The position numbers were made by a program, and so were the translations under genes. From Misgurnus anguillicaudatus (Eukaryota > Chordata > Actinopteri > Cypriniformes > Cobitidae): a DNA stretch of 64,000 nucleotides. The notes under the pieces are model-generated. The model saw only the letters and a list, made by a program, of their open reading frames with translations, ran no database searches and had not been told where the DNA came from. The DNA is taken from contig NC_073353.2 of assembly GCF_027580225.2 (NCBI RefSeq), forward strand, positions 32,555,501-32,619,500, read 5' to 3'. Shown here one piece after another: positions 50,239-61,878 of the stretch (positions are counted from its first letter, which is position 1; every line of letters starts with the position of its first letter).

Positions 50239-51273
50239 GTAAGTCTAGTCCTGTCTCTTGAATAATGGGATATTTCATGTTTGCAATGCAATACGAACAG
50301 TAACAGTAACATTGATGCAAGCAATCACTTAAAATACATTCATTCTATCTTAAATTAAGCAATCTCCTTACAGATGCATGTGATATGCTATAGGGCAATC
50401 GTTTAACATATATATTGCATATCTTTTAGCATTAAAAGAAAGTCAGCTTGAATGCTTTTCTAAGTGCAGAATCTTACACCGTTCTTCGCCAGTGTGCAGT
50501 TTTATGGTTCATTTCTCTTGCTTTCACGAGTGAGAAAGCATTTGGACCAAAGCCCATTACGCACTCGTTAATGACACAGAAACCGTGTCGTTTCTTCGGG
50601 GCTCTTGGAGTAGATGAAATTCAAAGCGTAGAAATGTACGGACATGGTCAATTCACATCTATCTGCAGTGCTCTGGGCAATGGGAAGAAGCTGGAGAGCT
50701 ACCTGTTGTCCTTACATTCCGCACAGACGCATGGGAGACAAATCAAATATCTATATGAGAGCATCTTTAGCTAAGTTTATCTAGCAGTATATGTTTGTGA
50801 TTATATGTTTTTCTTTTAATTTATTATACTTTTGTTCTTTTGGAAATATATCCCCGAACACACCCGTTTTTTATTAAACGCATGAAAGTAATATATCATG
50901 ATACAGAAGTACGCACAGAGAATACAATACTAATCTTAGGAACACACACCTCCTTTCTGTGAGCAAACTCTTTAGGATATCTGTGGATAACTTTACAAGA
51001 GATTAGCACATGTGGTGCAAGTCTGGTCCTCCTTACATAGTTATGCAAAGTGTGACTCCAGTACCAATGTTATACAGCAGCTCCACAACATAATTGTATA
51101 TGTTAGGTAGCCTTCATATAATTTGTTAATATAACACCTCACTTATTTAATTGGCCTACACTAAACCATGACCATTTGTATAATTTGAAGAAAAAAAATG
51201 AAATAAAACGCATGCACTATTATCATGGCGCGCGTCGTTTACATTTCTTTCCTTTAAGGTGTCGTATTTGCAG
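50239..51273 (+). other. Candidate 5' intron of vwc2l
   Basis: It is bounded by GTAAGT at 50239 and acceptor candidates at 51258 (TTTCTTTCCTTTAAG) or 51273 (GTATTTGCAG). It contains a 108-codon open frame (50448-50774) with no recognisable motif, which I do not call. If the gene instead starts near 51200, this is upstream sequence. Confidence 0.45.
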
Positions 51274-51274
51274 C

Positions 51275-51316
51275 ATGGAGACTGACAACTTAAGGGACCT
51301 GAGACACTCTCCTTGA
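51275..51316 (+). CDS. Upstream ORF 1 in the vwc2l leader
   Basis: It is a 13-codon ORF with a good start context (A at -3, G at +4: AGCATGG). Its stop TGA (51314-51316) is directly followed by the ATG of the second upstream ORF. It would be in the mRNA if the acceptor at 51258 or 51273 is used, or if the exon is unspliced. Short uORFs of this type usually lower translation of the main ORF. Confidence 0.45.
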   Translation: METDNLRDLRHSP

Positions 51317-51388
51317 ATGCGTCAAGACCGCCGCGGCGAAGGATGGGCCCTTTTCTCCCGGCGATTTGCGTCGTGCTGCTCGCCCTGA
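51317..51388 (+). CDS. Upstream ORF 2, overlapping the vwc2l start
   Basis: It is a 23-codon ORF in the same frame as ORF 1 but out of frame with vwc2l. Its start context is weak (T at -3, C at +4). It runs through the vwc2l ATG at 51343 and stops at TGA 51386-51388, so ribosomes using it would miss the main start. The peptide is arginine-rich at its start and has no known function. Confidence 0.4.
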   Translation: MRQDRRGEGWALFSRRFASCCSP

Positions 51389-51732
51389 ACGCCGCCGTCT
51401 CGCCGGCCTCTGTCGGCCCTGAGGACTATCCCGCCGCGGACGAGGCCGAGAAAACTGCCAACAATGACATCATTTTCGATGACTACCGAGGGAAAGGTTG
51501 CGTGGACGACAGTGGCTTCGTGTACAAGCTCGGGGAACGCTTCTTCCCCGGCCACTCGAACTGCCCGTGCGTGTGCACGGAGGACGGACCCGTTTGCGAC
51601 CAACCCGAGTGCCCTAAAATACACCCAAAGTGCACCAAGGTGGAACACAACGGCTGTTGCCCTGAATGCAAGGAGGTCAAAAACTTCTGTGAATATAGAG
51701 GGAAAACCTATAAAATCCTGGAGGAATTCAAG
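51343..51732 (+). CDS. vwc2l: vwc2l (Brorin-like), first coding exon
   Basis: This encodes the N-terminal 130 residues of von Willebrand factor C domain-containing protein 2-like, a secreted BMP-signalling modulator of the Brorin family that is mainly neural and is also reported with AMPA-receptor complexes. Residues 1 to ~22 are a signal peptide ([16 protein letters not shown]). An acidic linker leads to [20 protein letters not shown]. The first VWC domain has its ten cysteines at 53, 74, 76, 78, 85, 90, 97, 105, 106 and 109 (CPCVC and CCPEC motifs). A second VWC domain starts at C116 and is cut at KILEEFK by donor AAG/GTAGGA (51732/51733), phase 0. The family is about 220 residues long, so about 90 residues lie on exons outside the window. 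I chose ATG 51343 (AGGATGG, strong context) because the frame upstream has no ATG, only TTG. The near-identity of the mature part to vertebrate VWC2L rather than VWC2 makes the assignment firm. Confidence 0.96.
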
Positions 51733-52072
51733 GTAGGATTATGCTGCCTCACCTTTATCAGTAGCCTATATGTTTATATATGACAGAAGCATGCATAAGG
51801 CATATGCATATGTTATTTTTTCTATAACACTTGCAGGTGACTTACATGGTTGATGAGTGTATATGGATGTGCACGGTTTGTACTTAAGTTCACTGCATAC
51901 TTCTACAATTACTATAAGGGTTCTTTGGGCATTATAAAGATCCAGATCCTATATATTGCATAAAAGCTTCTTTGTAATGGAAAAAGGTTTGACAGACTAT
52001 GAAGATGTACTGTAAGAAAGAAATGTCTCTTTTAAGAACATTTAGTTAGAAAATGAACCAGAACCAGAAATG

Positions 52073-52296
52073 CACTCTTAAAAATAAAGGTGCTTCACGA
52101 TCCCATAGAAGGTTCCATAAAAAACTGTGAACATCTAAAGTACCTTTCTGTTTAAAAATAAAATATTATGTAGTGAAAAAAATCTTTATATTATAAAAGG
52201 GTATAAAAAAATGGTTCTGTGAGTAAACAGTCCAAATATGGTTCTTCTATGGCATCACTGTGAAGAACATTTAAGCACCTTTATTTCTAATAGTGT
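52073..52296. mobile_element. CACTC/CACTA-type MITE in the intron
   Basis: The ends CACTCTTAAAAATAAAGGTG and CACCTTTATTTCTAATAGTG are inverted, and the interior repeats GGTTCTTCTATGGCATCACTG-like text. A relative, truncated, lies at about 63560-63634. Confidence 0.75.
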
Positions 52297-52299
52297 ACT

Positions 52300-52991
52300 A
52301 TTTAGATTGCTCAAAAGTCTGGCTGTATGACTGCATGTGCAAAACATTTTTGAATTGTTGCATCATGTGTCCACTAAATAGGGAATGAGAGACATCTTTT
52401 ACAGTAGGTGGTAGTTCATGAAGGAACTTCCATTACAACACACTAACACACTCAGTCCTGAAATGCGTGTGCGTTTATGAGTGTGTGGGTGGTTGGGTCT
52501 GTGCACGAGAGCAATATTGGATGTTGTGGGATTACTTAAAGTTTTATTCTTTTCTACTCTTAGAAGCTTATCATGATCAGCTCTATCCATCACTATCAAC
52601 TGTAATTTGATTAGAGCTGTGCCACAGAAACCATCCACTTGACAAAGCAATCCATTTAAAACTAGTGTGCATCAGTGTGCATTTTCTCCTGACTTTAGAT
52701 TTAGGTTATTTATATTGATCGGAGAAAGAACGCAAACCAATCAATCACACAACAATGCCTGGACCGTTTCTATAAAGACTCATCAGCCACAGACAGGTAC
52801 ACGAATATTGTTCTGCATGAAGTCATACCTGGCCAACGAGAGATTCGTTTCGCAAACAAATTTATCAGGACTTCTGTGTGAGCTCTTACTGAAGAAGACA
52901 CACAAACAAGATACCAAAAATCAACAGGGTTCTTTTGCTGTTGGGTTTGTTTCTATAGCTGCTGCAGATTTTAATATTTCTCTAATAATAA
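52300..52991. other. Intronic, no feature recognised
   Basis: A 137-codon open frame from 52667 shows no motif and runs into the following repeat, so it is not called. Confidence 0.35.
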
Positions 52992-53384
52992 TATGTAACC
53001 CTGAACCACAAAACCAAGTCACACAGGTAGAAATAGCCAACAATACATACATTTTTTTCTTTTATGACAAAAATCATTAGAATATTAAGTAAAGCATCAT
53101 GTTCTCTGAAGATATTATGTAAATTTCTTACCGCAAATATATAAAAACTATATTTTGTATGGATGCAGTTGCTAAGGACTTCATTTGGACAACTTTAAAG
53201 ACGATTTTCTCAAAAAAATATATATTTTTTTTTTGCACCCCAGATTCCAGATTATTCAAATAGTATCAATCCTAGCAAACGATATATCAAAGGAAAGCTT
53301 ATTTATTCAGCTTATAGGTGATGTATAAATCTCAATTTCAAAATAATGACCTTTATGACTGTTTTTGTGGTCCAGGGTCACATA
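52992..53384. repeat. Foldback repeat with GTGACCCTGGACCACAAAA ends
   Basis: The left arm TATGTAACCCTGAACCACAA and the right arm TTGTGGTCCAGGGTCACATA are inverted. This is a very common cyprinid repeat pattern; half of another copy is at 40760. No protein. Confidence 0.8.
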
Positions 53385-53887
53385 ATGTATATAATTTATA
53401 TGAAACATGCCATATAGTAACTTCATAGTGTCCACAGTGCCCTTACTGGGAGGGGTGAACATTTCAGATCTTACCACTTAACTTTCATAACACAATGTAA
53501 TCACATCAACACTTTTATTTATTGTGACTGATGAGATCACAACAAATGGCCTTAAACAATTACCAAGTTTGAGGTTAAAGTGATCTGTTTTTTTTACTGC
53601 AAACTGTAATTTAAGTTTTAGATATTTACAAAGGGCAAAGCAATAAATCATCACAAACAAATGTAGTTTGGACTCGACCGTACCGGAACACCCTTTAGAT
53701 TGTTTCCAGCTCTTGTTATCAATTATGGATTTCATCTTTCTTGGCAACATCACAGCGATTAATCTGAACTAATTCTGTATCATTCAGGATTTTTTACTTG
53801 ATCAGCTTTATCACTGTAAATTATACAAGGACATTGATTAGTAAAGTTTGTTTAGATTCAGCAACAATCAACAAGTTTTCTTATACA
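53385..53887. other. Intronic, nothing recognised
   Basis: AT-rich sequence; a 91-codon minus-strand frame without motifs is not called. Confidence 0.35.
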
Positions 53888-55595
53888 CTACACTCTCTTT
53901 CTTTGTACCTAAAGAATTCATATTAGTACTTCAGGGGTACATATTGGTACCAAGAGTGCATATTAGTACCTAAAAGGTACATATTGGTACCAAAGAGTGC
54001 ATATCAGTACCTCAAAGGAACATACTGGTACCAAAGAGAGCATATTAGTACCTCGAAGGTACATAATGGTACCAAAGAGTGCATATTAGAAATTCTAAGG
54101 TACACATTGGTACCAAAGAGTGCATATTAGTACATCAAAGGTACATACTGGTACCAAAGAGTGCATATTAGTTCCTCTAAGGTACATATTGGTACCAAAG
54201 ACTGCATATTGGTACCTCAAATGTTTATATACTGGTACCAAAGAGTGCATATTAGTACCTTGAAGGTACATACTGGTTCGAAAGAGTGCATATTAGTTCC
54301 TCTAAGGTACATATTGGTACCAAAGAGTGCATATTAGTACCCCTAAGGTACATATTGGTACCAAAGAGTGCATATTAGTACCTAGAAGGTACATGCTGGT
54401 ACCAAAGAGTGCATATTAGTAACCCTAAGGTACATATTGGTACCTTGAAGGTTCATATTGGTACCAAAGAGTGCATATTAGTACTTCAAAGGTACATACT
54501 GGTACCAAAGAGTGCATATTAGTACCCCTAAGGTACATATTGATACCAAAGAGTGCATGTTAGTACCTCTTATGTACATACTGGTACCAAAGAGTGCATA
54601 TTAGTACCTCGAAGGTACATAATGGTACCAAAGAGTGCATATTAGAAATTCTAAGGTACACATTGGTACCAAAGAGTGCATATTAGTACATCAAAGGTAC
54701 ATACTGGTACCAAAGAGTGCATATTAGTTCCTCTAAGGTACATATTGGTACCAAAGAGTGCATATTAGTTCCTCTAAGGTACATATTGGTACCAAAGAGT
54801 GCATATTAGTACCCCTAAGGTACATATTGGTACCAAAGAGTGCATATTAGTACCTAGAAGGTACATGCTGGTACCAAAGAGTGCATATTAGTACCTCTAA
54901 GGTACATATTGGTACCAAAGAGTGCATATTAGTACTTCAAAGGTACATACTGGTACCAAAGAGTGCATATTAGTACCCCTAAGGTACATATTGATACCAA
55001 AGAGTGCATGTTAGTACCTCTTATGTACATACTGGTACCAAAGAGTGCATATTAGTACCTCGAAGGTACATATTGGTACCAAAGAGTGCATATTAGTACA
55101 TCAAAGGTACATACTGGTACCAAAAAGTGCATAATAGTACCTCGAAGGTACATACTGGTACCAAAGAGTGCATATTAGTACCTCTAGGGTACATACTGGT
55201 ACCAAAGAGTGCATATTAGTACATCAAAGGAACATACTGGTACCAAAGAGTGCATAATGGTACCTCGAAGGTACATACTGGTACCAAAGAGTGCATATTA
55301 GTACCTCTAAGGTACATACTGGTACCAAAGAGTGCATAATAGTACTTTGAAGGTACATACTGGTACCAAAGAAGTGCATAAGAGCACCTCAAAGGTACAC
55401 ATTGGTACCAAAGAATGCATATTAGTACCTCGAAGGTACATATTGGCACCAAAGAGTGCATATTAGTACATCAAAGGTACATACTGGTACCAAAGAGTGC
55501 ATATTAGAACCTCGAAGGTACATATTGGTACCAAATGTATACTAAATTGTATGTTTCTAAAGGGTACTGCCCCAATGACCATTTTTCTGACAGTG
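53888..55595. mobile_element. CACTG-ended MITE swollen by a minisatellite
   Basis: The right end GACCATTTTTCTGACAGTG, preceded by GGGTACTGCCCCAA, matches the ends of the elements at 30941 and 62728. On the left, CACTACACTCTCTTTC and TTTGTACCTAAAG mark a probable opposite end. Elements of this kind elsewhere are 200-260 bases; here the interior has grown to about 1.6 kb. Confidence 0.55.
53935..55540 (+). repeat. 41-bp minisatellite, about 39 copies
   Basis: The unit contains GGTACATATTGGTACCAAAG followed by AGTGCATATTAGTACCTCTAA. Copies differ by a few bases. A higher-order period of about 556 bases is visible: the unusual unit with ATTAGAAATTCTAAGG occurs at 54065 and again at 54621. Each unit carries a GGTACC palindrome. 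The minus-strand open frame at 55216-55461 is a product of the repeat. It is not a CRISPR array, because no spacers separate the units. Confidence 0.95.
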
Positions 55596-56189
55596 TATCT
55601 GAGTTACTTTAGAAGGCTGTTTGGCCGAATTGATTTTTGTTTATAATCCTAACCCTGATGTTTTAGATCATGATTGAATTTGTATTGCATACCTGTATCG
55701 TGAATCTACTTGAAAGAACAGAATATCACTAATATTCATCTCATGCTTACATCCGAGTCATCCACTATATTCTCTAGATAATGTAAATCCAGGCCTTGTC
55801 TCTTTGGCAGCCTGTCTCCTGACATTAAATTGCATTGTAAAGATTATTATCCTTGGCTTTATTACCTACAGATCATAGCCTAAACCATGTTTAAGATGAG
55901 GATTACAGTGGGGTGTAGAGTCTGAGAAACTCACACCGAGTGATAAATTTCCCATCTGGCAACATCCTATATGTTATCACTCATCATTTCTATTGTATCA
56001 ACCTGGGACAGGCCAAACAAAATCAGGATTTTATTGCAATACACAGTGCTGTCCTTCAGGTGTCAAGCTAAGTTCTGTTCCAATCTCCGAAAAAACAAGA
56101 CATAAGTATTTTTTGCTAGGAGGATTTTAAATAAATATAGATGAGAATCAAAAAGAGAATATCAAGACCTCAGATGGAAAACCCTTTAA

Positions 56190-56672
56190 AGGGACACTCC
56201 ACTTTTTTTGAAAATATGCAAATTTTCCAGCTCCCCTAGAGTTAAACATTTGATACATTGTAGTGATATTACACACTGCCTGAAAATAGTCCCCTGCTAT
56301 TAAAAGTAACCAAGGGGACTGTTTTCGGTCAGTGCGTAATATAGCTACGCCTGCTGCAGCCATCTTACATCAGCAAAGTCACTGATTATTACGCCAGAAT
56401 GAGAGTATAGTCCTAGCCATATCTGCCAAGAAAATTGCAACTTTTATTTTTCCCTCAGTCTTAGCACATGATGTAACTACAGAAGAGTCAAGTTATTTTT
56501 AGCGCAATGCTAATGGTCTAATCAGATTTAATGGATTGTGCTAAGCTATGCTAAAAGTGCTAGAGCCAGACCCGGAGATCAGCTGAATGGATTCCAAAAC
56601 GGTAAAAATTAAATGTTTAACTCTAGGGGAGCTGGAAAATGAGCATATTTTCAAAAAAAGTGAAGTGTCCCT
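56190..56672. mobile_element. TTAA-flanked foldback MITE (AGGGACACTCCAC family)
   Basis: It starts AGGGACACTCCACTTTTTTT after TTAA (56186-56189) and ends ...GTGAAGTGTCCCT before TTAA (56673-56676). The inverted arms share CCAGCTCCCCTAGAGTTAAA. Relatives are at 59984-60795, 63639 to the end, and 29390-29608. No transposase. Confidence 0.9.
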
Positions 56673-56679
56673 TTAAGTG

Positions 56680-57187
56680 CGTCTGACATGTTTTCTTGTA
56701 AAGGTTTTTAGTCAGTAATTGTAATGCAATATTTTCACAAATGTCACTACAGTCATTTTGTTGGCATTTGACAAATTGGACTGTCTTTCGCTGCAAAACC
56801 CTCTAAGTGCATGCAAGCTTTTTTCTCCAGGCACTCCTTACTGTTCTTTCTAAATAAAAGGCTAAAAAATTCGGTCAATATCCTAATATTTTCTGTAAAT
56901 CTCCTTTAACCAGGTAAAAAACTCTTGCATCTCGACAACTGAAATCCAACAAACGCATGCTGCCATTCACGCAGTTGTTTTTTGGTCACTTAGCTGACTT
57001 CGCTGAAAAATCATTGTAGCGTTTAACAGATTCTGACAACAATCATTTTTCTAAATGGCCTAAAGCTGGGATTAAGCAGATTTGAAGCGAAAATATCCGA
57101 TGAACGTATAATATATGCCAAAAGCATTTGGTCAATATCATAATCTCATTTTTGTCTGAGGTGGCGTTATCAATGCTATAAATGTTA
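56680..57187. other. Intronic, nothing recognised
   Basis: No repeat ends, splice pairs or protein motifs were found in this AT-rich piece. Confidence 0.35.
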
Positions 57188-57705
57188 TCAATTTATTTGT
57201 GTCCATGGCACGAAATTCAGCTTTATTTCGTGCCTTGAGCACAATTTTTTTTTCGTGTCGCTCGTACAATGTCTATAAATAGTTTTTTTGTGTCTGTGGC
57301 AGGACTTTATTTTCGTGTCATTTTATGTATTGTTTTCTAATTTTCATATTTTTAAATCATTGTCGCTTGGGGTTGGGGTTAGATTTGGGGGTTTTGTTAG
57401 GATGTACTTTTATGTATTGTTTTCTACATGTTTTTCTTCTGCTTTTAAAACTATTCTCGCCTGGAGTTGAGGTTTGGGTTAGGATGTCTAAAAATTTAAC
57501 AGGATGTGATTCTAACCCCAACCCCAAGTGACAATGGTAAGAAAATAGGAAAAACAATGAGAAAACAATACATAATGACACAAAAAAGAAAGTCATGCCA
57601 CGGACACGAAAAACTATTTATAGAAATTCATGGGAGTGACACGAAAAGACATTCGTGCTCAAGGCACAAAAAAGCTGAATTTCGTGCCATAGATATGAAA
57701 AAATT
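57188..57705. repeat. Long foldback, ~200-bp arms
   Basis: The left arm (57188-57397, with GGCACGAAATTCAGCTTTAT) is mirrored by the right arm (57513-57705, with AAGCTGAATTTCGTGCCATA). The centre holds GGGGTTGGGGTTAG and TTCTAACCCCAACCCC. Similar centres occur in 20132-20505 and 32560-32720. No protein. Confidence 0.85.
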
Positions 57706-59464
57706 TATCAAATGTTTTATGAATATAACAAGACTTTCCGCGAGATCAGTCTGCTTCATATACAGCAAAAACAATCAAAGGTAAACTACTTCACTTGGTT
57801 GGGCAATAACTATTACATCTTTTATAGGGGGCATCCAAGTCTTGCGATTTTCAAGCATTTTAAGATTTTTAGATTTTTTTGAAATCATCTCTGTTAAAAG
57901 CAAAGCCTGTCATTGCGAGCATCAATGCATCATCTCATCTTCACGTTCTAGTAGTGTCAAAAACATAAATCTTCGAATTCAAGCTTTTCAATACTTTTAA
58001 AAGCACGTTTGATGCTTTTGATGAAAGTAAACTCAGAAAACAAGTAAAGTTATTCCTAACTAGTGAAAATTCTTGAATTTTGTGTTGAGCGTTAACCAAA
58101 CATGCATCAATGCTCACTAGCGTCTATTGAGATCTCTTTGAATTAAAAAGCAAACAGTGAGGTCCAGCTGTGAATGGTAATCAAAGGGCATCACGGCTCT
58201 TGATAGCTGATCCAATTAAGAGAACCCGACAGGGTAACCTTTGGTGCGGGCCAGATTGGCATTTCCCAAGCTGTTCTTGCAGAACAGTGTATTTACTTGG
58301 CTCAGTGGGAGAGGGAGCAGCCCTGCAGAGATCCGAATCTTCCAGGCGCGGAGAGAGGCTGTGGAATTGGGCAGAGCAATCAGTCGGTCAAAGCTTTTTA
58401 TTGTTACTAATCACTGGAGATAACAGTCGAGCGACGGATTACTGAATTGAAATGTAACATCTAAGCGATGCACGTCATGTTACCTCGCCTGAACTGTGCG
58501 GTTATGTAGTTTATTAAATGTCACATTCCTAATATATGAGCGTGATTGAAAGGAGTTAGACAGACACAACAGAATTCATCGCCACTATTCTAAAGCATGC
58601 ATTAGCTCATGCAATAAATGATTTGATGTTTAATGAGAAGTATGTTCATGTAATTCTGTCAAGTGAAAACCTTAGAGATTAAACATTTAAACCTACCTCA
58701 TTCAACCTTTTCGCTCCATGAATGAATTGTGGGGTGGCTGGACAGGGACACCAAACTACTTGGCAATATTCGACACATCTCCTATGCATCACATGCATCA
58801 AAATTTTTGTGAAATATTATCAGACCAAGTGCTTTTTTAAGGCAAAGTGCACAAATACTCTTTTTAAAGAGGTGTGTTTGGAAACTTGGTTGTCTAGATG
58901 TCTTCAAAAATGTCTCTAAGAAATGTAAGCTGAAATTAACTCTGAATAGCATTTTTTATATTATTAGCTCCCTAGACAAATAGCTTTGTTGTTTTTCTCA
59001 CTTTTGTAAGTTGCTCTGGATAAAAGCATCTGCTAAATGCTTAAATGTAAATGTGTAAGCGTGATTAACTACACCCATGATACCTGTGTGTGCTCCATTC
59101 TGATCCCAGTTGGTTAAAGAATAATTGCACAATTGTCTCTGGCAACATTTGTTTGCAGATGGCCCTTTAGTTTATTTTCTTTTTTCAAGTGCATTGCAAT
59201 TCATACTTTTTAAGTGTGTCATTTAAGTGCACAGATAGCTTTTAAAGGGCACACTGTACATAAGACTGGTTATAAAGTGATCAAATGAAAGCCGTACTGT
59301 TATTATGCTAAGTGGTAAAATGGAGATATTGGAGGTATTATAAGGGGTAAATAAAGGAAGGCAGTGGGTTTGGGGCTCTGGGGGGTGGTGGTTCCTTTTC
59401 TGCTGTTGTGTTATATTACCCAAATAGCTCTGTAACTTACCCTCAGTAGGTGTTTCACCTACAG
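57706..59464. other. Intronic; apparently unique block 58080-58450
   Basis: 58080-58450 is less AT-rich, free of recognisable repeats, and could be a conserved intronic element. Open frames there lack motifs. At about 58990-59052 the text GTTGCTCTGGATAAAAGCAT is the inverted tail of a fish SINE/LINE repeat. Confidence 0.4.
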
Positions 59465-59551
59465 GGTTCCCCAGCAGCCGTGGAAGGGAGCCACTTCACC
59501 GCCGCGCCCCCAGCCAATGCTCATCTGCAAGCAAGAGGCCGGAACGATAGG
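59465..59551 (+). other. Exon-like 87-nt segment in the vwc2l intron
   Basis: It lies between acceptor TTTCACCTACAG (ending 59464) and donor AGG/GTGAGT (59551/59552). It is 29 codons, open in the frame that continues from the phase-0 end of the first coding exon, and is notably GC-rich in an AT-rich intron. It would encode a Pro/Ala-rich stretch (SPAAVEGSHFTAAPPANAHL) with no cysteine, splitting the second VWC domain. That makes a standard exon unlikely; a rare cassette exon, an antisense exon or chance are alternatives. Confidence 0.25.
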
Positions 59552-59690
59552 GTGAGTTCAGATCCCAGGCAGAAAGTTTAGGGCTGGGATATGAGCTCAG
59601 AACGATCCCGTCTGTGTGCCTGGGATCACCAGGGATGGGAATACCTATGGGAAGTGATGAGAAGAGTAGGATAAGTAATTAAGTAATGTT

Positions 59691-59910
59691 TTAAAGGGAT
59701 AGTTCACATATAAATAAAAATGATGTTATTCATTAAAGCCATTTCAAAACTGATGACTTCTGGTGTTGAACGTAAACTGACTTTTTTTCTTGTGTGGATT
59801 ACAGAGATTATCAAGAAGAATGTACAATCTTCTTGTGTTCATACATTGAAAGTAAATAGTGACCACACATCCCCGTTTGCCATCCGCTTTCCTTCAATGT
59901 CAGAAAAATT
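59691..59910 (+). repeat. TTAA / GTTCAC-type repeat
   Basis: AGGGATAGTTCACATATAAA follows TTAA (59691-59694). Relatives are at 63202 and, inverted, at 37660. The downstream part near 59840-59870 (CATTGAAAGTAAATAGTGACC) is typical of the family. Confidence 0.6.
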
Positions 59911-59920
59911 ATCCCTATAA

Positions 59921-60907
59921 CACTGTAAAAAAATGCAGTATTTTTGTCTAATCAACATTTATTTTTATGTAACTTAAACTTAAAGGGACACTGCACTTTT
60001 TTGAAAATATGCTCATTTTCCAGCTCCCCTAGGGTTAAACATTTGATTCTTACAGTTTTGGAATCCATTCAGCTGATCTCTGGGTCTGGCGCTAGCACTT
60101 TTAGCATAACTCATCACAATCCATTGAATCTGATTAGACCATTAGCATTACGCTCCAAAATAAACAAAAAGTATTTTGATATTTTTCCTATTTAAAACTT
60201 GACTCTTCTGTAGTTACATTGTGTACTAAGAATGACAGAAAATTCAAAGTTGTGATTTTCTAGGCCGATATGGCTAGGAACTATACTCTTATTCTGGTGT
60301 AAAATCAAGGACTTTACTGTCGTAACAAGGCTGCAGGAGGCGCAATGATATTATGCAGCAGCCGAAAATAGTCCCCTTAGTATCTTTCAATAGCAGGGGA
60401 ATATTTTCGGGCACTATGTAATATCATTGTGCCTCCTGCAGCCATGTTATGGCAGTAAAGTCCTTGATTATTACACCAGAATGAGAGTATAGTTTCTAGC
60501 AATATCGGCCTAAAAAATCACAACTAAAAACTTTTAATTTTCCGTCGGTCTTAGTACACGATGCAACTACAGAAGAGTCACGTTTTAAATAGGGAAAATA
60601 TTAAAACCCTTTGGTTATTTTTTAGGTGCGATGCAAATGGTCTAATCAGATTCAATGGATTGTGCTAAGCTATGCTAAAAGTGGTACCACCAGACCCGGA
60701 GATCAGCTGAATGGATTCCAAAACGGTAAGAATCAAATATTTAACTCTAGAGGAGCTGGAAAATGAGCATATTTTCAAAAAAGTGGAGTGTCTCTTTAAC
60801 AAATTAAGTTAAACAACTTCAACTTGTTTTTCTAAGTTATGTCAACTTATCACAAGTCAAAACTTTAAATTAGTTGTTTTAATTTCATGCTGCATTTTTT
60901 TACAGTG
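59921..60907. mobile_element. CACTG-ended MITE, split by a TTAA foldback
   Basis: The perfect inverted ends CACTGTAAAAAAATGCAG and CTGCATTTTTTTACAGTG frame it. Without the inserted element it is only about 170 bases. Its body shares AACTTAA and ACAAATTAAGTTAAACAA with the copy at 61159. Confidence 0.85.
59984..60795. mobile_element. TTAA-flanked foldback MITE inserted in the CACTG MITE
   Basis: It starts AGGGACACTGCACTTTTTTG after TTAA (59980-59983) and ends AAAGTGGAGTGTCTCT before TTAA (60796-60799). The inverted arms are long, with CTGCAGGAGGC at the heart. Same family as 56190-56672. Confidence 0.9.
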
Positions 60908-60959
60908 GGGGCAGTACCCTTAAAAAAGATCCCAATATGTAACATTTAGGTACAGATAT

Positions 60960-61100
60960 GTAAAACAAATCTAGCATGAAGTCAATTCAACCTACTATTT
61001 TAAGTTTTGTTGGCATACCTTAGAAAAACAAGTTGAAATTATTTGACATAATTTGTTTAGTTAAAGTAACATAAAAATATATGTTTATTTGACAAAAATG
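60960..61100 (-). mobile_element. CACTG MITE copy without insertion
   Basis: Read on the minus strand it starts CACTGTAAAAAATGCTGCAT and continues TTACTTTAACTAAACAAATT: the same body as 59921 and 61159, but with nothing inserted at the equivalent position. It serves as an empty-site comparison. The far end is not clear. Confidence 0.65.
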
Positions 61101-61158
61101 CAGCATTTTTTACAGTGCAGATATGTATACATTTGGTAACAATATGTACACTTTTGTA

Positions 61159-61570
61159 CACTGTAAAAATTATATTAAATCAACAAATATTTGTATGTTA
61201 CTTTAACTTAAAGGCGGAGTCCATGATGTTTGAAAGCCAATGTTGATATTTGAAATCACCTAAACAAACACGCCCCTACCCCAATAGAATCTGGACCTTC
61301 TGTTGATAGACCCGTCCCACACATACGCAACACGGCAAGTATGTCGGTTAGTAGACACGCTCCTTACTGCTGATTGGCTATAAGTGTGTTTTGGTAGTCG
61401 GCCCGTCTCCTTTTCCAAAGCGTTTTTCAAACATTGTGGATTAACAAATTAAGTTAAACAATTTTACCTTGTATTTATAAGTTATATCAAAACTTAAAAT
61501 AGTGGGTTGAAATGACTTGCAAAAGCAAGTTGGCATAACAACAGCTAAGTACCACGTTTTTCTGACAGTG
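61159..61570. mobile_element. CACTG MITE copy split by a second TTAA foldback
   Basis: It starts CACTGTAAAAATTATATTAA, is interrupted after ACTTAA, and resumes with CAAATTAAGTTAAACAATTT. It closes near CCACGTTTTTCTGACAGTG. The two outer ends differ in detail, so the right end may belong to a related subfamily. Confidence 0.65.
61212..61440. mobile_element. TTAA-flanked MITE with GGCGGAGTCCATGATG end
   Basis: The left end AGGCGGAGTCCATGATGTTT and right end TTTCAAACATTGTGGA are inverted (TCCA..ATGTTTGAAA). TTAA flanks both (61208-61211 and 61441-61444). It is a different family from the insertion at 59984 yet sits at the homologous target. Confidence 0.78.
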
Positions 61571-61658
61571 TTGTGTGGATAAAATCAGCTTGGACATTTG
61601 GCTTAATTCCTTTATTTGTGTTTCACACAAGACAAGATAATACACACTTTAAAATATG

Positions 61659-61878
61659 ATTTGCTGCCTTTTGTTTTTGTTGAATCAACTCAGATTTACA
61701 GTCATTTTAACTTTTATTATTTATCTTATGAGTTGTTATAACTTTTAAAGAAGTCAACTTCATTGTATAAGTTATAAGTAAATCTCTTTTCAAGATAAAT
61801 AATATTAAGTTAAAATGACTTGTAAATTTAAGTTGATTCAACAAAAAAAATTAAGGCAGCAAAGATTTTTTACAGTGG
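61659..61878. repeat. Foldback repeat
   Basis: GCTGCC...GTTGAATCAACTCAGATT and, inverted, AAATTTAAGTTGATTCAAC...GGCAGC lie ~200 bases apart, with AAGTTAAAATGACTTGTAAA text between. A CACTG-type MITE end (TTTTTTACAGTG) follows. Confidence 0.65.
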